This document shows, piece by piece, positions 8,500-18,762 of a DNA stretch of 44,899 bases. Where the stretch lies: assembly GCF_001578875.1 (NCBI RefSeq), contig NZ_KQ969506.1, positions 1,188,984-1,233,882 on the forward strand, written 5' to 3'. Below the pieces are notes generated by a model. It saw nothing but the letters and a program-made list of their open reading frames with translations, did no database searches and was not told the DNA's origin. The DNA comes from Streptococcus sp. DD13 (GTDB lineage Bacteria > Bacillota > Bacilli > Lactobacillales > Streptococcaceae). The stretch's first letter is position 1; each line of letters opens with the position of its first letter. The position numbers and the translations under genes were made by a program.

Positions 8500-9507
8500 T
8501 TATTTAGCGATTTTTGCAAAGTACTCAAGAGTACGTACAAGTTGTGAAGTGTAAGACATTTCGTTGTCATACCATGAAACAACTTTTACCAATTGGCTTC
8601 CATCAACAGTTTGAACTTTTGTTTGAGTTGCATCAAACAATGAACCATATGAAATACCTACGATATCTGAAGATACGATTGGATCTTCAGTGTAACCAAA
8701 TGATTCGTTAGATGCTGCTTTCATAGCTGCATTTACTTCTTCAACAGTTACTTCTTTATCAAGAGTTGCAACCAATTCAGTTACAGATCCTGTTGGAACT
8801 GGAACACGTTGTGCCGCACCGTCCAATTTACCGTTCAATTCTGGAATTACAAGGCCGATAGCTTTTGCAGCACCAGTTGAGTTAGGAACGATGTTTGCAG
8901 CACCAGCACGTGCACGACGAAGGTCGCCACCACGGTGTGGTCCGTCAAGGATCATTTGGTCACCTGTGTAAGCATGGATAGTGGTCATCAAACCTTGTTT
9001 TACACCGAAGGCATCATTAAGAGCTTTTGCCATTGGTGCCAAACAGTTAGTTGTACATGAAGCACCTGAGATAACTGTTTCAGTTCCATCAAGTGTGTCG
9101 TGGTTTGTGTTAAATACGATTGTTTTCACATCGTTTCCACCAGGAGCTGTGATAACAACTTTCTTAGCACCACCTTTAAGGTGTTTTTCAGCAGCTTCTT
9201 TCTTAGCAAAGAAACCAGTTGCTTCAAGAACGATTTCAACGCCATCAGTTGCCCAGTCGATTTGTTCTGGATCACGTTCAGCTGAAACTTTAACGAATTT
9301 TCCGTTTACTTCAAATCCACCGTCTTTTACTTCAACAGTTCCGTCGAAACGACCTTGAGTTGTGTCATATTTCAACAAGTGTGCAAGCATTACTGGATCT
9401 GTAAGGTCGTTGATACGAGTTACTTCAACACCTTCAACGTTTTGGATACGACGGAATGCAAGACGTCCGATACGACCGAAACCGTTAATACCAACTTTAA
9501 CTACCAT
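8500..9507 (-). CDS. gap: Glyceraldehyde-3-phosphate dehydrogenase
   Basis: The NAD-dependent glycolytic enzyme oxidises and phosphorylates glyceraldehyde 3-phosphate. The 335-residue protein begins [15 protein letters not shown] (NAD-binding Rossmann motif) and has the catalytic Cys151 in SGASCTTNC. The substrate-binding GAAKAIG and SWYDNEMSY motifs are also present. Codon use is strongly biased. It is transcribed alone: its own promoter lies at 9618-9646 and a strong terminator follows. In streptococci this protein is also found on the cell surface, but it has no signal peptide here. Confidence 0.98.
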   Translation of the reverse strand: MVVKVGINGFGRIGRLAFRRIQNVEGVEVTRINDLTDPVMLAHLLKYDTTQGRFDGTVEVKDGGFEVNGKFVKVSAERDPEQIDWATDGVEIVLEATGFFAKKEAAEKHLKGGAKKVVITAPGGNDVKTIVFNTNHDTLDGTETVISGASCTTNCLAPMAKALNDAFGVKQGLMTTIHAYTGDQMILDGPHRGGDLRRARAGAANIVPNSTGAAKAIGLVIPELNGKLDGAAQRVPVPTGSVTELVATLDKEVTVEEVNAAMKAASNESFGYTEDPIVSSDIVGISYGSLFDATQTKVQTVDGSQLVKVVSWYDNEMSYTSQLVRTLEYFAKIAK

Positions 9508-9617
9508 GAATGATTTCCTCCTTATGAAAATCGCGTTAAATTTTTTAAAAGGTTTCCCTTTTAACCATTATGTGAAAATAATAACTTGAATGATTACAAG
9601 TATTTTTCAACAGTCTT

Positions 9618-9646
9618 ATTGTACCTCAATTCCCAACAAAAATCAA
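9618..9646 (-). promoter_or_regulatory. Promoter of gap
   Basis: On the minus strand TTGATT (9641-9646) and TACAAT (9618-9623) are separated by 17 bases. The leader is about 100 bases. A GGAGG ribosome site lies just before the start codon. Confidence 0.75.
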
Positions 9647-9649
9647 GGA

Positions 9650-9861
9650 TCTTCCCTTCACTTCAAGCAGGATGAACTTAATTTTCTTTCAGCCTGTCTC
9701 TCATTGACTCTTGTTCTTCATATTCTATCTTGACCAACAATTCCTCTAGCCCTCAAGGGAAACGTTCATGTACGGACCGCTAGGAGAGAAGCTTCTTATC
9801 AGTTGAAGCATGTTTTTAGAGGATAAACCTCTAATAATAGGTAGAGAAAGGAGGATTTAAC
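9650..9861. other. Intergenic stretch without recognised content
   Basis: Between the gap promoter and the fusA terminator I see no gene. A plus-strand GGAGG near 9851 has no reading frame behind it, and a small hairpin AGAGG-ATAAA-CCTCT lies near 9820. The stretch may be a degraded remnant. Confidence 0.4.
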
Positions 9862-9896
9862 CAAAAAAAGAGTCTGAAAGAACCTTTCAAACTCTT
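9862..9896 (-). terminator. Terminator of the str operon after fusA
   Basis: On the minus strand GAGTTTGAAAG and CTTTCAGACTC pair through 11 bp with one G-T pair and are followed by seven T. The hairpin starts about 20 bases after the fusA stop. Confidence 0.85.
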
Positions 9897-9912
9897 CATT
9901 TGGAAGAAGCGA

Positions 9913-11994
9913 TTAAGCTTCACCCTTGTTTTTCTTGATAATTTCTTCTTGTACTGATTTTGGTACATCTTCGTAGTGGTCAAAGACCATCATAAAGGTA
10001 CCGCGACCTTGAGTTGCTGAACGAAGAACAGTTGCATAACCAAACATTTCAGCAAGTGGTACATACGCACGAACGATTTGGCTTGATCCATGTGCTTCCA
10101 TACCATCTACACGACCACGACGTGCCGTAACATGCCCCATAACATCCCCAAGATTTTCTTCAGGAACAGTTACGGTAACCAACATCATTGGTTCAAGGAT
10201 TGCTGGTTGAGCAGACTTCGCTGCTTCTTTAAGTGCAAGAGAAGCCGCCACTTTAAAGGCTGTTTCAGATGAGTCCACATCATGGTATGATCCATCATAC
10301 AATTTCGCTTTGATGTCTACCATTGGGTATCCTGCAAGGACACCGTTTGCCATCGATTCTTGCAATCCTTTTTCAACTGCAGGGATAAATTCGCGAGGAA
10401 CGACACCACCAACGATAGCGTTCTCGAATTCAAATCCTTTCCCTTCTTCGTTTGGTGTAAATTCAATCCAAACATCACCGAATTGACCTTTACCACCAGA
10501 TTGACGTTTGAAGAATCCACGTGCTTGAGTAGCCGCACGGAAGGTTTCACGGTAAGATACTTGAGGAGCACCTACATTCGCTTCCACCTTGAATTCACGA
10601 CGCATACGGTCAACCAAGACATCCAAGTGCAACTCTCCCATACCAGAGATAACAGTTTCACCAGTTTCAGGATTTGTTTCAACACGGAAAGTAGGATCTT
10701 CTTCCGCCAGTTTTTGAAGGGCAATACCCATCTTATCTTGGTCAGCTTTGGATTTTGGTTCTACCATCAATTGGATAACAGGTTCTGGAACTTCGATAGA
10801 CTCAAGAATGATTTTTGCTTTTTCATCGGTCAATGAGTCACCAGTTGTCGTATCCTTCAATCCAACTGCAGCCGCGATATCTCCCGCATAAACAGTTTCG
10901 ATTTCTTGACGGCTGTTCGCGTGCATTTGAAGGATCCGTCCGATCCGCTCACGTTTTCCTTTAGAAGTGTTCAAGACATAAGAACCTGAGTTCAAGACAC
11001 CTGAATACACACGGAAGAAAGTCAAACGACCAACGAATGGATCTGTCATGATCTTGAAGGCAAGCGCAGCAAATGGTTCGTTATCAGAGGCTGGACGAGT
11101 TTCTTCTTCGTCTGTATCTGGATTGACACCCTTGATCGCTGGAATATCAACCGGACTTGGCAAGTAGTCGATAACAGCATCCAACATCAATTGAACCCCT
11201 TTGTTCTTGAAGGCAGATCCACACAATACTGGGAAGAATTCAACATTAATTGTTGCTTGACGGATAGCCGCCTTCAACTCATCGTTGGTAATTTCTTCAC
11301 CTTCAAGGTATTTCATCATGAGTTCTTCATCAGTTTCCGCAACTGCTTCCACCAATTTTTCACGGTATTCATTTGCTTGATCCACATATTCAGCTGGGAT
11401 ATCTTCTTCCAAAATATCTGTACCAAGGTCGTTGGTATAGATTTCAGCTTTCATCTTGATCAAGTCAATGATTCCACGGAAATCATCTTCAGCACCGATT
11501 GGCAATTGAATAGGATGCGCATTTGCTTGCAAACGATCATGAAGTGTACTTACTGAGTAAAGGAAGTCTGCCCCGATTTTGTCCATCTTGTTGGCAAAAA
11601 CGATACGAGGAACTCCGTATTCCGTTGCTTGACGCCAAACAGTTTCAGTTTGAGGCTCAACACCTGATTGCGAGTCCAAAACAGTTACGGCTCCATCCAA
11701 TACACGAAGGGAACGTTGTACTTCGATGGTGAAGTCCACGTGTCCTGGGGTATCGATGATATTCACACGGTGACCATCCCATTGAGCCGTTGTCGCAGCA
11801 GACGTGATGGTAATCCCACGTTCTTGCTCTTGCTCCATCCAGTCCATTTGGGATGCACCTTCGTGAGTTTCACCGATTTTGTGGATTTTACCAGTGTAGT
11901 AAAGGATACGCTCAGTTGTAGTTGTTTTACCGGCATCGACGTGAGCCATGATACCGATGTTACGAGTTTTTTCAAGTGAAAATTCGCGTGCCAT
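9913..11994 (-). CDS. fusA: Elongation factor G
   Basis: EF-G is the GTPase that drives tRNA and mRNA translocation on the ribosome. The 693 residues match the family length. Domain I has AHVDAGKT (residues 17-24), the switch II motif DTPGHVDF and NKMD. Domains II-V follow, including [14 protein letters not shown] in domain III and [10 protein letters not shown] near the C-terminus. The start at 11994 has AGGAG upstream. It is the last gene of rpsL-rpsG-fusA, but 263 bases with several stem-loops separate it from rpsG, suggesting extra control or RNA processing. Confidence 0.98.
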   Translation of the reverse strand: MAREFSLEKTRNIGIMAHVDAGKTTTTERILYYTGKIHKIGETHEGASQMDWMEQEQERGITITSAATTAQWDGHRVNIIDTPGHVDFTIEVQRSLRVLDGAVTVLDSQSGVEPQTETVWRQATEYGVPRIVFANKMDKIGADFLYSVSTLHDRLQANAHPIQLPIGAEDDFRGIIDLIKMKAEIYTNDLGTDILEEDIPAEYVDQANEYREKLVEAVAETDEELMMKYLEGEEITNDELKAAIRQATINVEFFPVLCGSAFKNKGVQLMLDAVIDYLPSPVDIPAIKGVNPDTDEEETRPASDNEPFAALAFKIMTDPFVGRLTFFRVYSGVLNSGSYVLNTSKGKRERIGRILQMHANSRQEIETVYAGDIAAAVGLKDTTTGDSLTDEKAKIILESIEVPEPVIQLMVEPKSKADQDKMGIALQKLAEEDPTFRVETNPETGETVISGMGELHLDVLVDRMRREFKVEANVGAPQVSYRETFRAATQARGFFKRQSGGKGQFGDVWIEFTPNEEGKGFEFENAIVGGVVPREFIPAVEKGLQESMANGVLAGYPMVDIKAKLYDGSYHDVDSSETAFKVAASLALKEAAKSAQPAILEPMMLVTVTVPEENLGDVMGHVTARRGRVDGMEAHGSSQIVRAYVPLAEMFGYATVLRSATQGRGTFMMVFDHYEDVPKSVQEEIIKKNKGEA

Positions 11995-12021
11995 GAGGTT
12001 ATTTCTCCTATTATTTTTCTA

Positions 12022-12063
12022 TTGGATTTTATCCAACAAAACGGATAGGCAGGACCTACCCGT
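12022..12063 (-). promoter_or_regulatory. Leader hairpins just upstream of fusA
   Basis: On the minus strand ACGGGTAGG-TCCTG-CCTATCCGT forms a 9-bp stem (one G-T pair) followed by TTTTG, which resembles a weak terminator. TTGGAT-AAA-ATCCAA follows at 12022-12036. Both lie between rpsG and fusA, close to the fusA ribosome site. Confidence 0.6.
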
Positions 12064-12153
12064 TGTCATCATTTATATTACATGTTGGTGTCAACTTACG
12101 ATAAAAGTTGAATTGTACTTGGGCTAAAAGCTCAAGTTAATTGATTTGAACCC

Positions 12154-12243
12154 GAGCGAGGCCCGGCGCAAAAAAGATAAACTGCTTTGTGTTCACGGAA
12201 CACTGCATCAGTTTCCTATTTTTGCCTTGGGCCTTTGTCGCTC
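12154..12243. promoter_or_regulatory. Long imperfect stem-loop between rpsG and fusA
   Basis: The outer arms GAGCGA/TCGCTC and GGCCC/GGGCC, then GGCGCAAAAAAGATAAACTG against CAGTTTCCTATTTTTGCC, enclose the small stem GTGTTC-ACG-GAACAC. The whole folds into one interrupted hairpin of about 90 bases starting 14 bases after the rpsG stop. It may be an attenuator, an RNA-processing site or a small RNA. This is inference from base pairing only. Confidence 0.6.
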
Positions 12244-12257
12244 TTAGTATCATTTTC

Positions 12258-12728
12258 TTACCAACGGAAGTGTGCGAAGGCACGGTTGGCTTCAGCCATA
12301 CGGTGGGTGTCTTCACGTTTCTTAACAGATGCACCTGTATTGTTGGACGCATCCAAAATTTCTTTTGCAAGACGATCCACCATAGTGTGCTCACCACGGT
12401 TCCGCGCGATGGTTACCAACCAACGCAGTCCAAGAGTAGTACGACGCTCAGGACGAACTTCAACTGGGACTTGATAGTTAGATCCACCTACACGACGTGC
12501 ACGTACTTCAAGTACAGGCATGATGTTTTCCATTGCTTGTTCAAAGACTTCAAGAGGCTCATTTCCTGTTGCTTCCTTGATTTGATCGAACGCACCATAT
12601 ACGATAGATGCTGCAGTACCCCGTTTACCATCTAGCATAAGACGGTTGATCAAACGAGTTACCAATTTTGAGTTGTACAATGGATCTGGCAATACTTCGC
12701 GCTTAGGCGCTTGATTTTTACGACTCAT
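12258..12728 (-). CDS. rpsG: 30S ribosomal protein S7
   Basis: S7 nucleates assembly of the head of the 30S subunit by binding the 3' domain of 16S rRNA. The 156 residues match the bacterial family from [20 protein letters not shown] to the tail [15 protein letters not shown]. It is preceded by rpsL with a 17-base gap and shares its promoter. Nothing unusual is seen in the protein. Confidence 0.98.
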   Translation of the reverse strand: MSRKNQAPKREVLPDPLYNSKLVTRLINRLMLDGKRGTAASIVYGAFDQIKEATGNEPLEVFEQAMENIMPVLEVRARRVGGSNYQVPVEVRPERRTTLGLRWLVTIARNRGEHTMVDRLAKEILDASNNTGASVKKREDTHRMAEANRAFAHFRW

Positions 12729-12745
12729 TTAGCTAATCTCCCTTC

Positions 12746-13159
12746 TTACCCTTTTGGACGTTTCGTACCGTATTTAGAACGGCTTTGTTTCCGGTCAGTC
12801 ACACCTGCTGTATCAAGTGCACCACGAACGATATGGTAACGTACCCCTGGAAGGTCTTTTACACGTCCACCACGAAGAAGCACCACGCTGTGCTCTTGCA
12901 AGTTGTGTCCGATACCTGGGATATAAGCAGTTACTTCAATCAAGTTGCTCAAACGTACACGAGCAAATTTACGAAGGGCTGAGTTTGGTTTCTTCGGTGT
13001 CATCGTTCCAACACGCGTTGCAACTCCACGTTTTTGTGGGGAAGAAACATTTGTTTGAACTTTTTTACGGCTATTGTAACCAACGTTCAAAGCTGGTGAT
13101 TTAGATTTTTCTACTTTTGATTTACGCGGTTTGCGAACCAATTGGTTAATTGTAGGCAT
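12746..13159 (-). CDS. rpsL: 30S ribosomal protein S12
   Basis: S12 sits at the decoding centre and controls accuracy. The 137 residues match streptococcal S12. Lys56 (in [11 protein letters not shown]) and Lys101 (in [11 protein letters not shown]), the positions where changes usually give streptomycin resistance, are both wild type. The gene opens the rpsL-rpsG-fusA operon and has a strong promoter and a structured leader. Confidence 0.98.
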   Translation of the reverse strand: MPTINQLVRKPRKSKVEKSKSPALNVGYNSRKKVQTNVSSPQKRGVATRVGTMTPKKPNSALRKFARVRLSNLIEVTAYIPGIGHNLQEHSVVLLRGGRVKDLPGVRYHIVRGALDTAGVTDRKQSRSKYGTKRPKG

Positions 13160-13192
13160 CTACATTCTCCTGTAAAATTTTTATTTTTGGTT

Positions 13193-13220
13193 GATAGGGC
13201 ATTTGGTGACAACCCCTATC
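13193..13220 (-). promoter_or_regulatory. Leader hairpin of the str operon
   Basis: On the minus strand GATAGGG and CCCTATC form a perfect 7-bp stem about 34 bases before the rpsL start. Neighbouring GGTTG and CAACC segments (13189-13214) could pair in a competing way. A role in regulation of S12 synthesis is possible but is inferred only from position. Confidence 0.5.
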
Positions 13221-13297
13221 TGTGTGTACTTTTGCAACATTTGTCAGCACGTCTCTGTACACTTTTGAGAGACCAAAAGTAAAAAGTACCGTCTATC

Positions 13298-13326
13298 ATA
13301 ATACCATAGAAGTCCCAGTGTGTCAA
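13298..13326 (-). promoter_or_regulatory. Strong promoter of rpsL-rpsG-fusA
   Basis: On the minus strand a perfect TTGACA (13321-13326) is followed after exactly 17 bases by TATTAT (13298-13303). The leader to rpsL is about 130 bases. Confidence 0.9.
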
Positions 13327-13339
13327 TAGTTATTCCCGG

Positions 13340-13556
13340 AAGACGGATGTTTTTGTTCCTACCCTATTTCAAGGAAAGGTAGCGGATTGCATTCGCTAAA
13401 AAGAGTGTGAGATCACTTCTACTGAGCATCAATGACCAGGTCTTGCTGGTATTGGCTTTTCGAAGATTCCGTTCCATCAAGAGCTCTGACGCAAACCTGC
13501 CGATCCATTTTTGAATCTTCTTCCACTATCCTTGACTATCCAGCTATAGGACAGAT
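13340..13556. other. Intergenic stretch between groEL and the str promoter
   Basis: No gene is supported here. A short minus-strand frame (MDRQVCVRALDGTESSKSQY and onwards) exists but has no clear ribosome site and resembles nothing I know. Confidence 0.4.
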
Positions 13557-13558
13557 GA

Positions 13559-13592
13559 CAAAAAACAGATTCAGAGTTTCCTCCAAACCTGT
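13559..13592 (-). terminator. Terminator of groESL
   Basis: On the minus strand ACAGGTTTGGAG-GAAA-CTCTGAATCTGT forms a 12-bp stem with several G-T pairs and a GAAA loop, followed by six T. It begins about 17 bases after the groEL stop. Confidence 0.75.
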
Positions 13593-13608
13593 CCTTGTAT
13601 TAACGTTC

Positions 13609-15523
<1,915 letters not shown>

Positions 15524-15543
15524 ACGAACATTACCTCCTGTTT

Positions 15544-15570
15544 TTAGCACTCTAACCAACCGAGTGCTAA
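15544..15570. promoter_or_regulatory. CIRCE operator (HrcA site) of groESL
   Basis: TTAGCACTC, nine bases, GAGTGCTAA: a perfect CIRCE inverted repeat between the promoter and groES. It shows that groESL is repressed by HrcA and induced by heat. Confidence 0.98.
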
Positions 15571-15583
15571 TGGTTACTCTTCT

Positions 15584-15611
15584 ATTGTATCATTTAGTCA
15601 GAATTAGTCAA
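15584..15611 (-). promoter_or_regulatory. Promoter of groESL
   Basis: On the minus strand TTGACT (15606-15611) and TACAAT (15584-15589) are 16 bases apart, directly upstream of CIRCE. Confidence 0.8.
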
Positions 15612-15646
15612 GAATTTATTCCGATTTTCTATATCAACTGAGAGAC

Positions 15647-15712
15647 ACAAAAAGAGAGTTGAACCAAACCAACCTTTATCAGATTTGGTTGCAGCCCTTC
15701 CCTCTACAACTC
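15647..15712 (-). terminator. Probable terminator after ssbB
   Basis: On the minus strand GAGTTG and CAACTC form an outer stem and AACCAA/TTGGTT an inner one, followed by TCTTTTTG. It would end transcripts coming from ssbB before the groESL promoter. A second perfect hairpin TTCGTTC/GAACGAA lies at 15727-15748. Confidence 0.5.
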
Positions 15713-15790
15713 GTATAAAACACCTTTTCGTTCCATATGGAGAACGAAGTTTTTGCCATCTTCCATTTTTAACTTTTTATGACCCCACAT
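15704..15790 (-). CDS. Possible 28-residue ORF downstream of ssbB
   Basis: This small frame reads MWGHKKLKMEDGKNFVLHME and then RKGVLYEL. It begins 40 bases after the ssbB stop and has no strong ribosome site. One frame away and upstream, NPCGKCG resembles half of a zinc ribbon, so the two pieces could be one small zinc-ribbon protein broken by a one-base shift at the GGGG at 15782-15785 region. I do not recognise it, and it may be non-coding. Confidence 0.25.
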   Translation of the reverse strand: MWGHKKLKMEDGKNFVLHMERKGVLYEL

Positions 15791-15829
15791 TTACCACAAG
15801 GATTCGTCAAGTGGAGCCATAGCATCTAC

Positions 15830-16225
15830 TTAAAAAGGAAGAGGCTCTTCTTCTAGCGTGACAGTCGTTACTACATCCATACTGCCATTTTCCCTCATCG
15901 CACGTTGCGTTTTACTCTCTAACAACTGGAAGGAGTGACCCAAGACTTCTGTCACATAATGCGTCTTCCCGTCCTTTTCATAACGCCGCGTCCGGAGTTC
16001 ACCATCCAAGGAGATCAGACTCCCTTTGGATCCGTATGCCACCAAATTTTCTGCTAATTTTCCCCAGAAGGTGACTGAAATAAAATCCGCTTCGCGGTCC
16101 CCATCCATTGTCTTAAAACGCCGATTCACTGCTAGGGTAACCCGCGTCAGGCTTTTCCCCGTACTGGTCTGTTGCAACTCCGGTGTCGCTGTCAGACGTC
16201 CAATTGTGATTACTTTATTGTACAT
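15830..16225 (-). CDS. ssbB: Single-stranded DNA-binding protein, competence-type SsbB
   Basis: The 131-residue protein has one OB fold (MYNKVITIGRLTATPEL at the start, VTFWGKLAENLVAYGSKGS in the middle) and a short acidic tail ending EEEPLPF, the partner-binding tip. It is shorter than the replicative SsbA (about 155-165 residues) because it lacks the Gly/Gln-rich linker. Its position in front of groESL and a cin-box-like sequence upstream match pneumococcal ssbB (cilA), which protects incoming DNA during transformation. The start at 16225 has GGAGG seven bases before it. Confidence 0.88.
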   Translation of the reverse strand: MYNKVITIGRLTATPELQQTSTGKSLTRVTLAVNRRFKTMDGDREADFISVTFWGKLAENLVAYGSKGSLISLDGELRTRRYEKDGKTHYVTEVLGHSFQLLESKTQRAMRENGSMDVVTTVTLEEEPLPF

Positions 16226-16245
16226 ATCATTTCCTCCTATCTATT

Positions 16246-16253
16246 TATTCGTG
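16246..16253 (-). promoter_or_regulatory. cin-box-like ComX promoter element of ssbB
   Basis: CACGAATA on the minus strand differs from the ComX consensus TACGAATA at one base and lies 20 bases before the ssbB start, as expected for a -10 type box with a very short leader. Confidence 0.7.
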
Positions 16254-16267
16254 AAAGAGGAGACAAA

Positions 16268-16303
16268 GAAAAAATCCTAGAAAATAGTTCTAGAATTTTT
16301 GTT
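16268..16303 (-). terminator. Terminator after ytpR
   Basis: On the minus strand AAAATTCTAG and CTAGGATTTT pair with one G-T pair and are followed by T residues. It separates the ytpR operon from the ssbB promoter. Confidence 0.75.
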
Positions 16304-16309
16304 CATTCC

Positions 16310-16933
16310 TCATTTCCAATGTCGTTTAGGATCAAAAGCTTGGCCAACTTCAATTTCAGCGTCTAGTTCAATAATCCCTCGTTTTTGAGGAGCGTTCGGC
16401 AAAGCCAATTCACGAGGGCTACACAACATCCCAAAACTCTCGACTCCACGCAAACTTCCTGGGAAAATCAAGGATCCATCTGGCATCATGGCCCCAGGTA
16501 GGGCTGCAACTGTCTTGAGCCCCAAAGAAGCATTTGGAGCTCCACAAACGATTTGAACAACTTGACCATCTTGAATTTCCACCTGACAAATATGCAAGTG
16601 GTCGCTATCTGGATGATCTTGAATCTCTCGTATTTGGGCAACAACCAACTTAGGATCCTGATCGTTTTCTAAACGTTCTGCAAATCCTTCTTTTTCCATT
16701 TCAGCATTGAGAACTGCAATCTCATCATCTGTTAAGAAAACCTGGCCTCGACCGCTTATAGGAAACAATTTGGAGATATCAAAAATATTCCAGGCCCTCA
16801 CTTCATTCGTTTCGGGGTTGAAGACACGCGCGATCTTTCCACATCGCTCTACTTGGACTTTCTCATCGTTTGTATTTGTCAAAATTACCAGGAGGACATC
16901 TCCTACTTGTTGCTTATTATATGAAAATATCAT
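16310..16933 (-). CDS. ytpR: YtpR-family tRNA-binding domain protein
   Basis: This 207-residue protein has an N-terminal DUF4479-type region (about 1-85) and a C-terminal OB-fold tRNA-binding domain (about 90-200). The domain shows VVAQIREIQDHPDSDHLHIC, VQIVCGAPNA and GMLCSPRELAL, as in the N-terminus of the phenylalanyl-tRNA synthetase beta chain and in EMAP II. It has no catalytic synthetase part and its role is unknown. It starts one base after the stop of the thioredoxin-like gene, so both are one operon. Confidence 0.9.
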   Translation of the reverse strand: MIFSYNKQQVGDVLLVILTNTNDEKVQVERCGKIARVFNPETNEVRAWNIFDISKLFPISGRGQVFLTDDEIAVLNAEMEKEGFAERLENDQDPKLVVAQIREIQDHPDSDHLHICQVEIQDGQVVQIVCGAPNASLGLKTVAALPGAMMPDGSLIFPGSLRGVESFGMLCSPRELALPNAPQKRGIIELDAEIEVGQAFDPKRHWK

Positions 16934-16934
16934 C

Positions 16935-17249
16935 TTAACATCCTTCTAAAAACTCGATTACTTGCTCTTTCGTCTTCCGATTTTTATCGACAAAACGAGC
17001 GATTTCTTTTCCATTTTCTATCACTAAAAAACTCGGAATCCCAAAGATATCCCACTGCTGGGCTAAGGGCATGAACTCATCCCGATCCAACTCCACAAAT
17101 ATCCAATCAGGAAAATGCGCTTCAATCGTTGGATAGTGGGGCTTCAAAACTCGACAATCTCCACACCAATCCGCCGTAAAGACAAATACTGTTTTTTTCC
17201 CATTTTGGATCAAGCCTTCGACTTCTTCCATTGATTTCGCCCGAATCAT
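16935..17249 (-). CDS. ytpP: Thioredoxin-family protein with WCGDC motif
   Basis: This 104-residue cytosolic thioredoxin-fold protein has the active-site motif WCGDC (near residues 28-32) instead of WCGPC, and the cis-proline in GIPSFLV. The Asp between the cysteines should shift the redox potential. The family is of YtpP type, thought to reduce cytosolic disulfides. It overlaps the DUF4651 gene by four bases (ATGA) and precedes ytpR. Confidence 0.88.
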   Translation of the reverse strand: MIRAKSMEEVEGLIQNGKKTVFVFTADWCGDCRVLKPHYPTIEAHFPDWIFVELDRDEFMPLAQQWDIFGIPSFLVIENGKEIARFVDKNRKTKEQVIEFLEGC

Positions 17250-17533
17250 CGTGTTTCCTCCTCAATCGTTAATGCCTGTCCGAGCATTTCATAAGAAAAG
17301 ACTCGACCATCCTCTAAAACCGCTCCTCCAATCAGGTCATCTCCAGACGATTCTTCTTCCAAAATATAAAAGCCAGCGATTTCTCCTTTTCGCAGAAGCT
17401 CTGCCCGAATGGCCAGTATCTTTCGCTCTTTCTTTTTCTGCTCTAATTTATTCTGCACTATTTGAAATCCTACCATCAGACCAGCAAAACCAGCAAGTCC
17501 AATCCCTAGTAGACGTTTATTTTTCTTCTTCAT
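17246..17533 (-). CDS. DUF4651-type small membrane-anchored protein
   Basis: This is a 95-residue protein with an N-terminal membrane segment (LLGIGLAGFAGLMVGFQIV, residues 8-26) after a lysine-rich start. A charged helix (KLEQKKKERK) and a small soluble domain (GEIAGFYILEEE, GGAVLEDGRVFSYEM) follow. Function is unknown. It is the first gene of the operon with the thioredoxin-like gene and ytpR, divergent from pepA, an arrangement I associate with streptococci. Confidence 0.8.
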   Translation of the reverse strand: MKKKNKRLLGIGLAGFAGLMVGFQIVQNKLEQKKKERKILAIRAELLRKGEIAGFYILEEESSGDDLIGGAVLEDGRVFSYEMLGQALTIEEETR

Positions 17534-17556
17534 AGCTCACATTTTATCACAATTTC

Positions 17557-17565
17557 TGCTAAAAT
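17557..17565 (+). promoter_or_regulatory. Extended -10 promoter of pepA
   Basis: TGCTAAAAT on the plus strand lies 22 bases before the pepA start, followed by the ribosome site AAGGAGGAG. Confidence 0.6.
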
Positions 17566-17587
17566 AGTAGCTATAAGGAGGAGCAAA

Positions 17588-18661
17588 ATGGAAGACTTAA
17601 CACTATTTCATAACATCAAAAAAGTAACAGAATTAACAGGTGTCTCTGGATTTGAAGGCCCTGTTCGCACCTACTTACGTGACCAACTTACTCCCTACGT
17701 GGATCGGATCGAGACAGATGGCTTAGGAGGTCTATTCGGTATAAAAGAATCCAGCCAACCCCAAGCACCCCGAATCCTGGTCGCATCGCATATGGATGAA
17801 GTCGGGTTTATGATCCGTGAAATCAAATCAGACGGAACCTTTCGAGCAGTGGCTCTGGGTGGGTGGAATCCTCTCGTCATCTCTAGCCAACGCTTTCAAT
17901 TACATCTTCAAGACGGTCGTATCATCCCTGTCATTTCTGGTTCTATGCCTCCACACCTCCTACGTGGAAGCAACGGAAACCCTGGTTTACCGAGCGTAGA
18001 TGAGATCATTTTTGATGCTGGATTTACCGATAAGGAAGAAGCAGAGACATTCGGAGTCCGTCCTGGAGATCAAATCATCCCTGAAAGCGAAGCTATTTTG
18101 ACTGCAAACGGAAAAAATGTTATTTCGAAAGCCTGGGACAACCGGTATGGAGTGCTGATGGTATCTGAACTCGTAAGAAGCCTTGAAAATCAATCACTAG
18201 GCAATACCTTAATTGCTGGAGCAAATGTCCAAGAAGAGGTTGGCCTCCGTGGTGCCCATGCATCAACAACAAAGTTTGACCCAGAAATCTTTCTCGCAGT
18301 AGATTGCTCTCCAGCAGGAGACGTCTTTGGAGACCAAGGAGCCATTGGACAAGGAACCCTGCTACGATTTTATGATCCCGGCCATATCCTCTTGCCAAAT
18401 ATGAAAGACTTCCTTCTAACGACTGCGGAAGAAGCTGGCATTAAATATCAATACTATTGCGCAAAAGGTGGGACAGATGCTGGAGCCGCTCATCTCAAAA
18501 ACCAAGGAATCCCATCAACCACCATTGGCGTCTGCGCCCGTTATATCCATTCACATCAGACTCTCTACAGCATGGATGATTTCTTACAAGCCCAAGCCTT
18601 CTTACAAGCCTTGGTGAAAAAACTCGATCGCTCTACCGTTGATTTGATCAAACGATATTAG
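17588..18661 (+). CDS. pepA: Glutamyl aminopeptidase, M42 family
   Basis: This cytosolic dinuclear metallo-aminopeptidase removes N-terminal Glu or Asp from peptides. The 357 residues show the M42 metal ligands: His68 (ASHMDEVGF), bridging Asp183 (KAWDNRYG), general base Glu216 with ligand Glu217 (VQEEVGLRG), Asp239 (AVDCSPAGD) and His321 (RYIHSHQT). It forms large tetrahedral shells in the family. It is one of the few plus-strand genes, with its own promoter, an AAGGAGG ribosome site and a strong terminator. Confidence 0.95.
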   Translation: MEDLTLFHNIKKVTELTGVSGFEGPVRTYLRDQLTPYVDRIETDGLGGLFGIKESSQPQAPRILVASHMDEVGFMIREIKSDGTFRAVALGGWNPLVISSQRFQLHLQDGRIIPVISGSMPPHLLRGSNGNPGLPSVDEIIFDAGFTDKEEAETFGVRPGDQIIPESEAILTANGKNVISKAWDNRYGVLMVSELVRSLENQSLGNTLIAGANVQEEVGLRGAHASTTKFDPEIFLAVDCSPAGDVFGDQGAIGQGTLLRFYDPGHILLPNMKDFLLTTAEEAGIKYQYYCAKGGTDAGAAHLKNQGIPSTTIGVCARYIHSHQTLYSMDDFLQAQAFLQALVKKLDRSTVDLIKRY

Positions 18662-18678
18662 CCATCCTGACCTATTCA

Positions 18679-18714
18679 AAAGGAGACCGACCTGGTAGGG
18701 TCGGTCTCCTTTTT
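18679..18714 (+). terminator. Terminator of pepA
   Basis: GGAGACCGACC and GGGTCGGTCTCC form a perfect 11-bp stem with a short loop, followed by TTTTT. It begins about 20 bases after the pepA stop. Confidence 0.93.
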
Positions 18715-18762
18715 AGGGGATAGCGTTACCAATTCATGCCTGTCTACGCAGACGGTCATGTT

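Noticed and set aside
15727-15748. Perfect hairpin TTCGTTC/GAACGAA followed by GTTTTTG as a plus-strand terminator
   Set aside because: No plus-strand gene lies upstream for it to terminate, and it falls inside the uncertain small frame.
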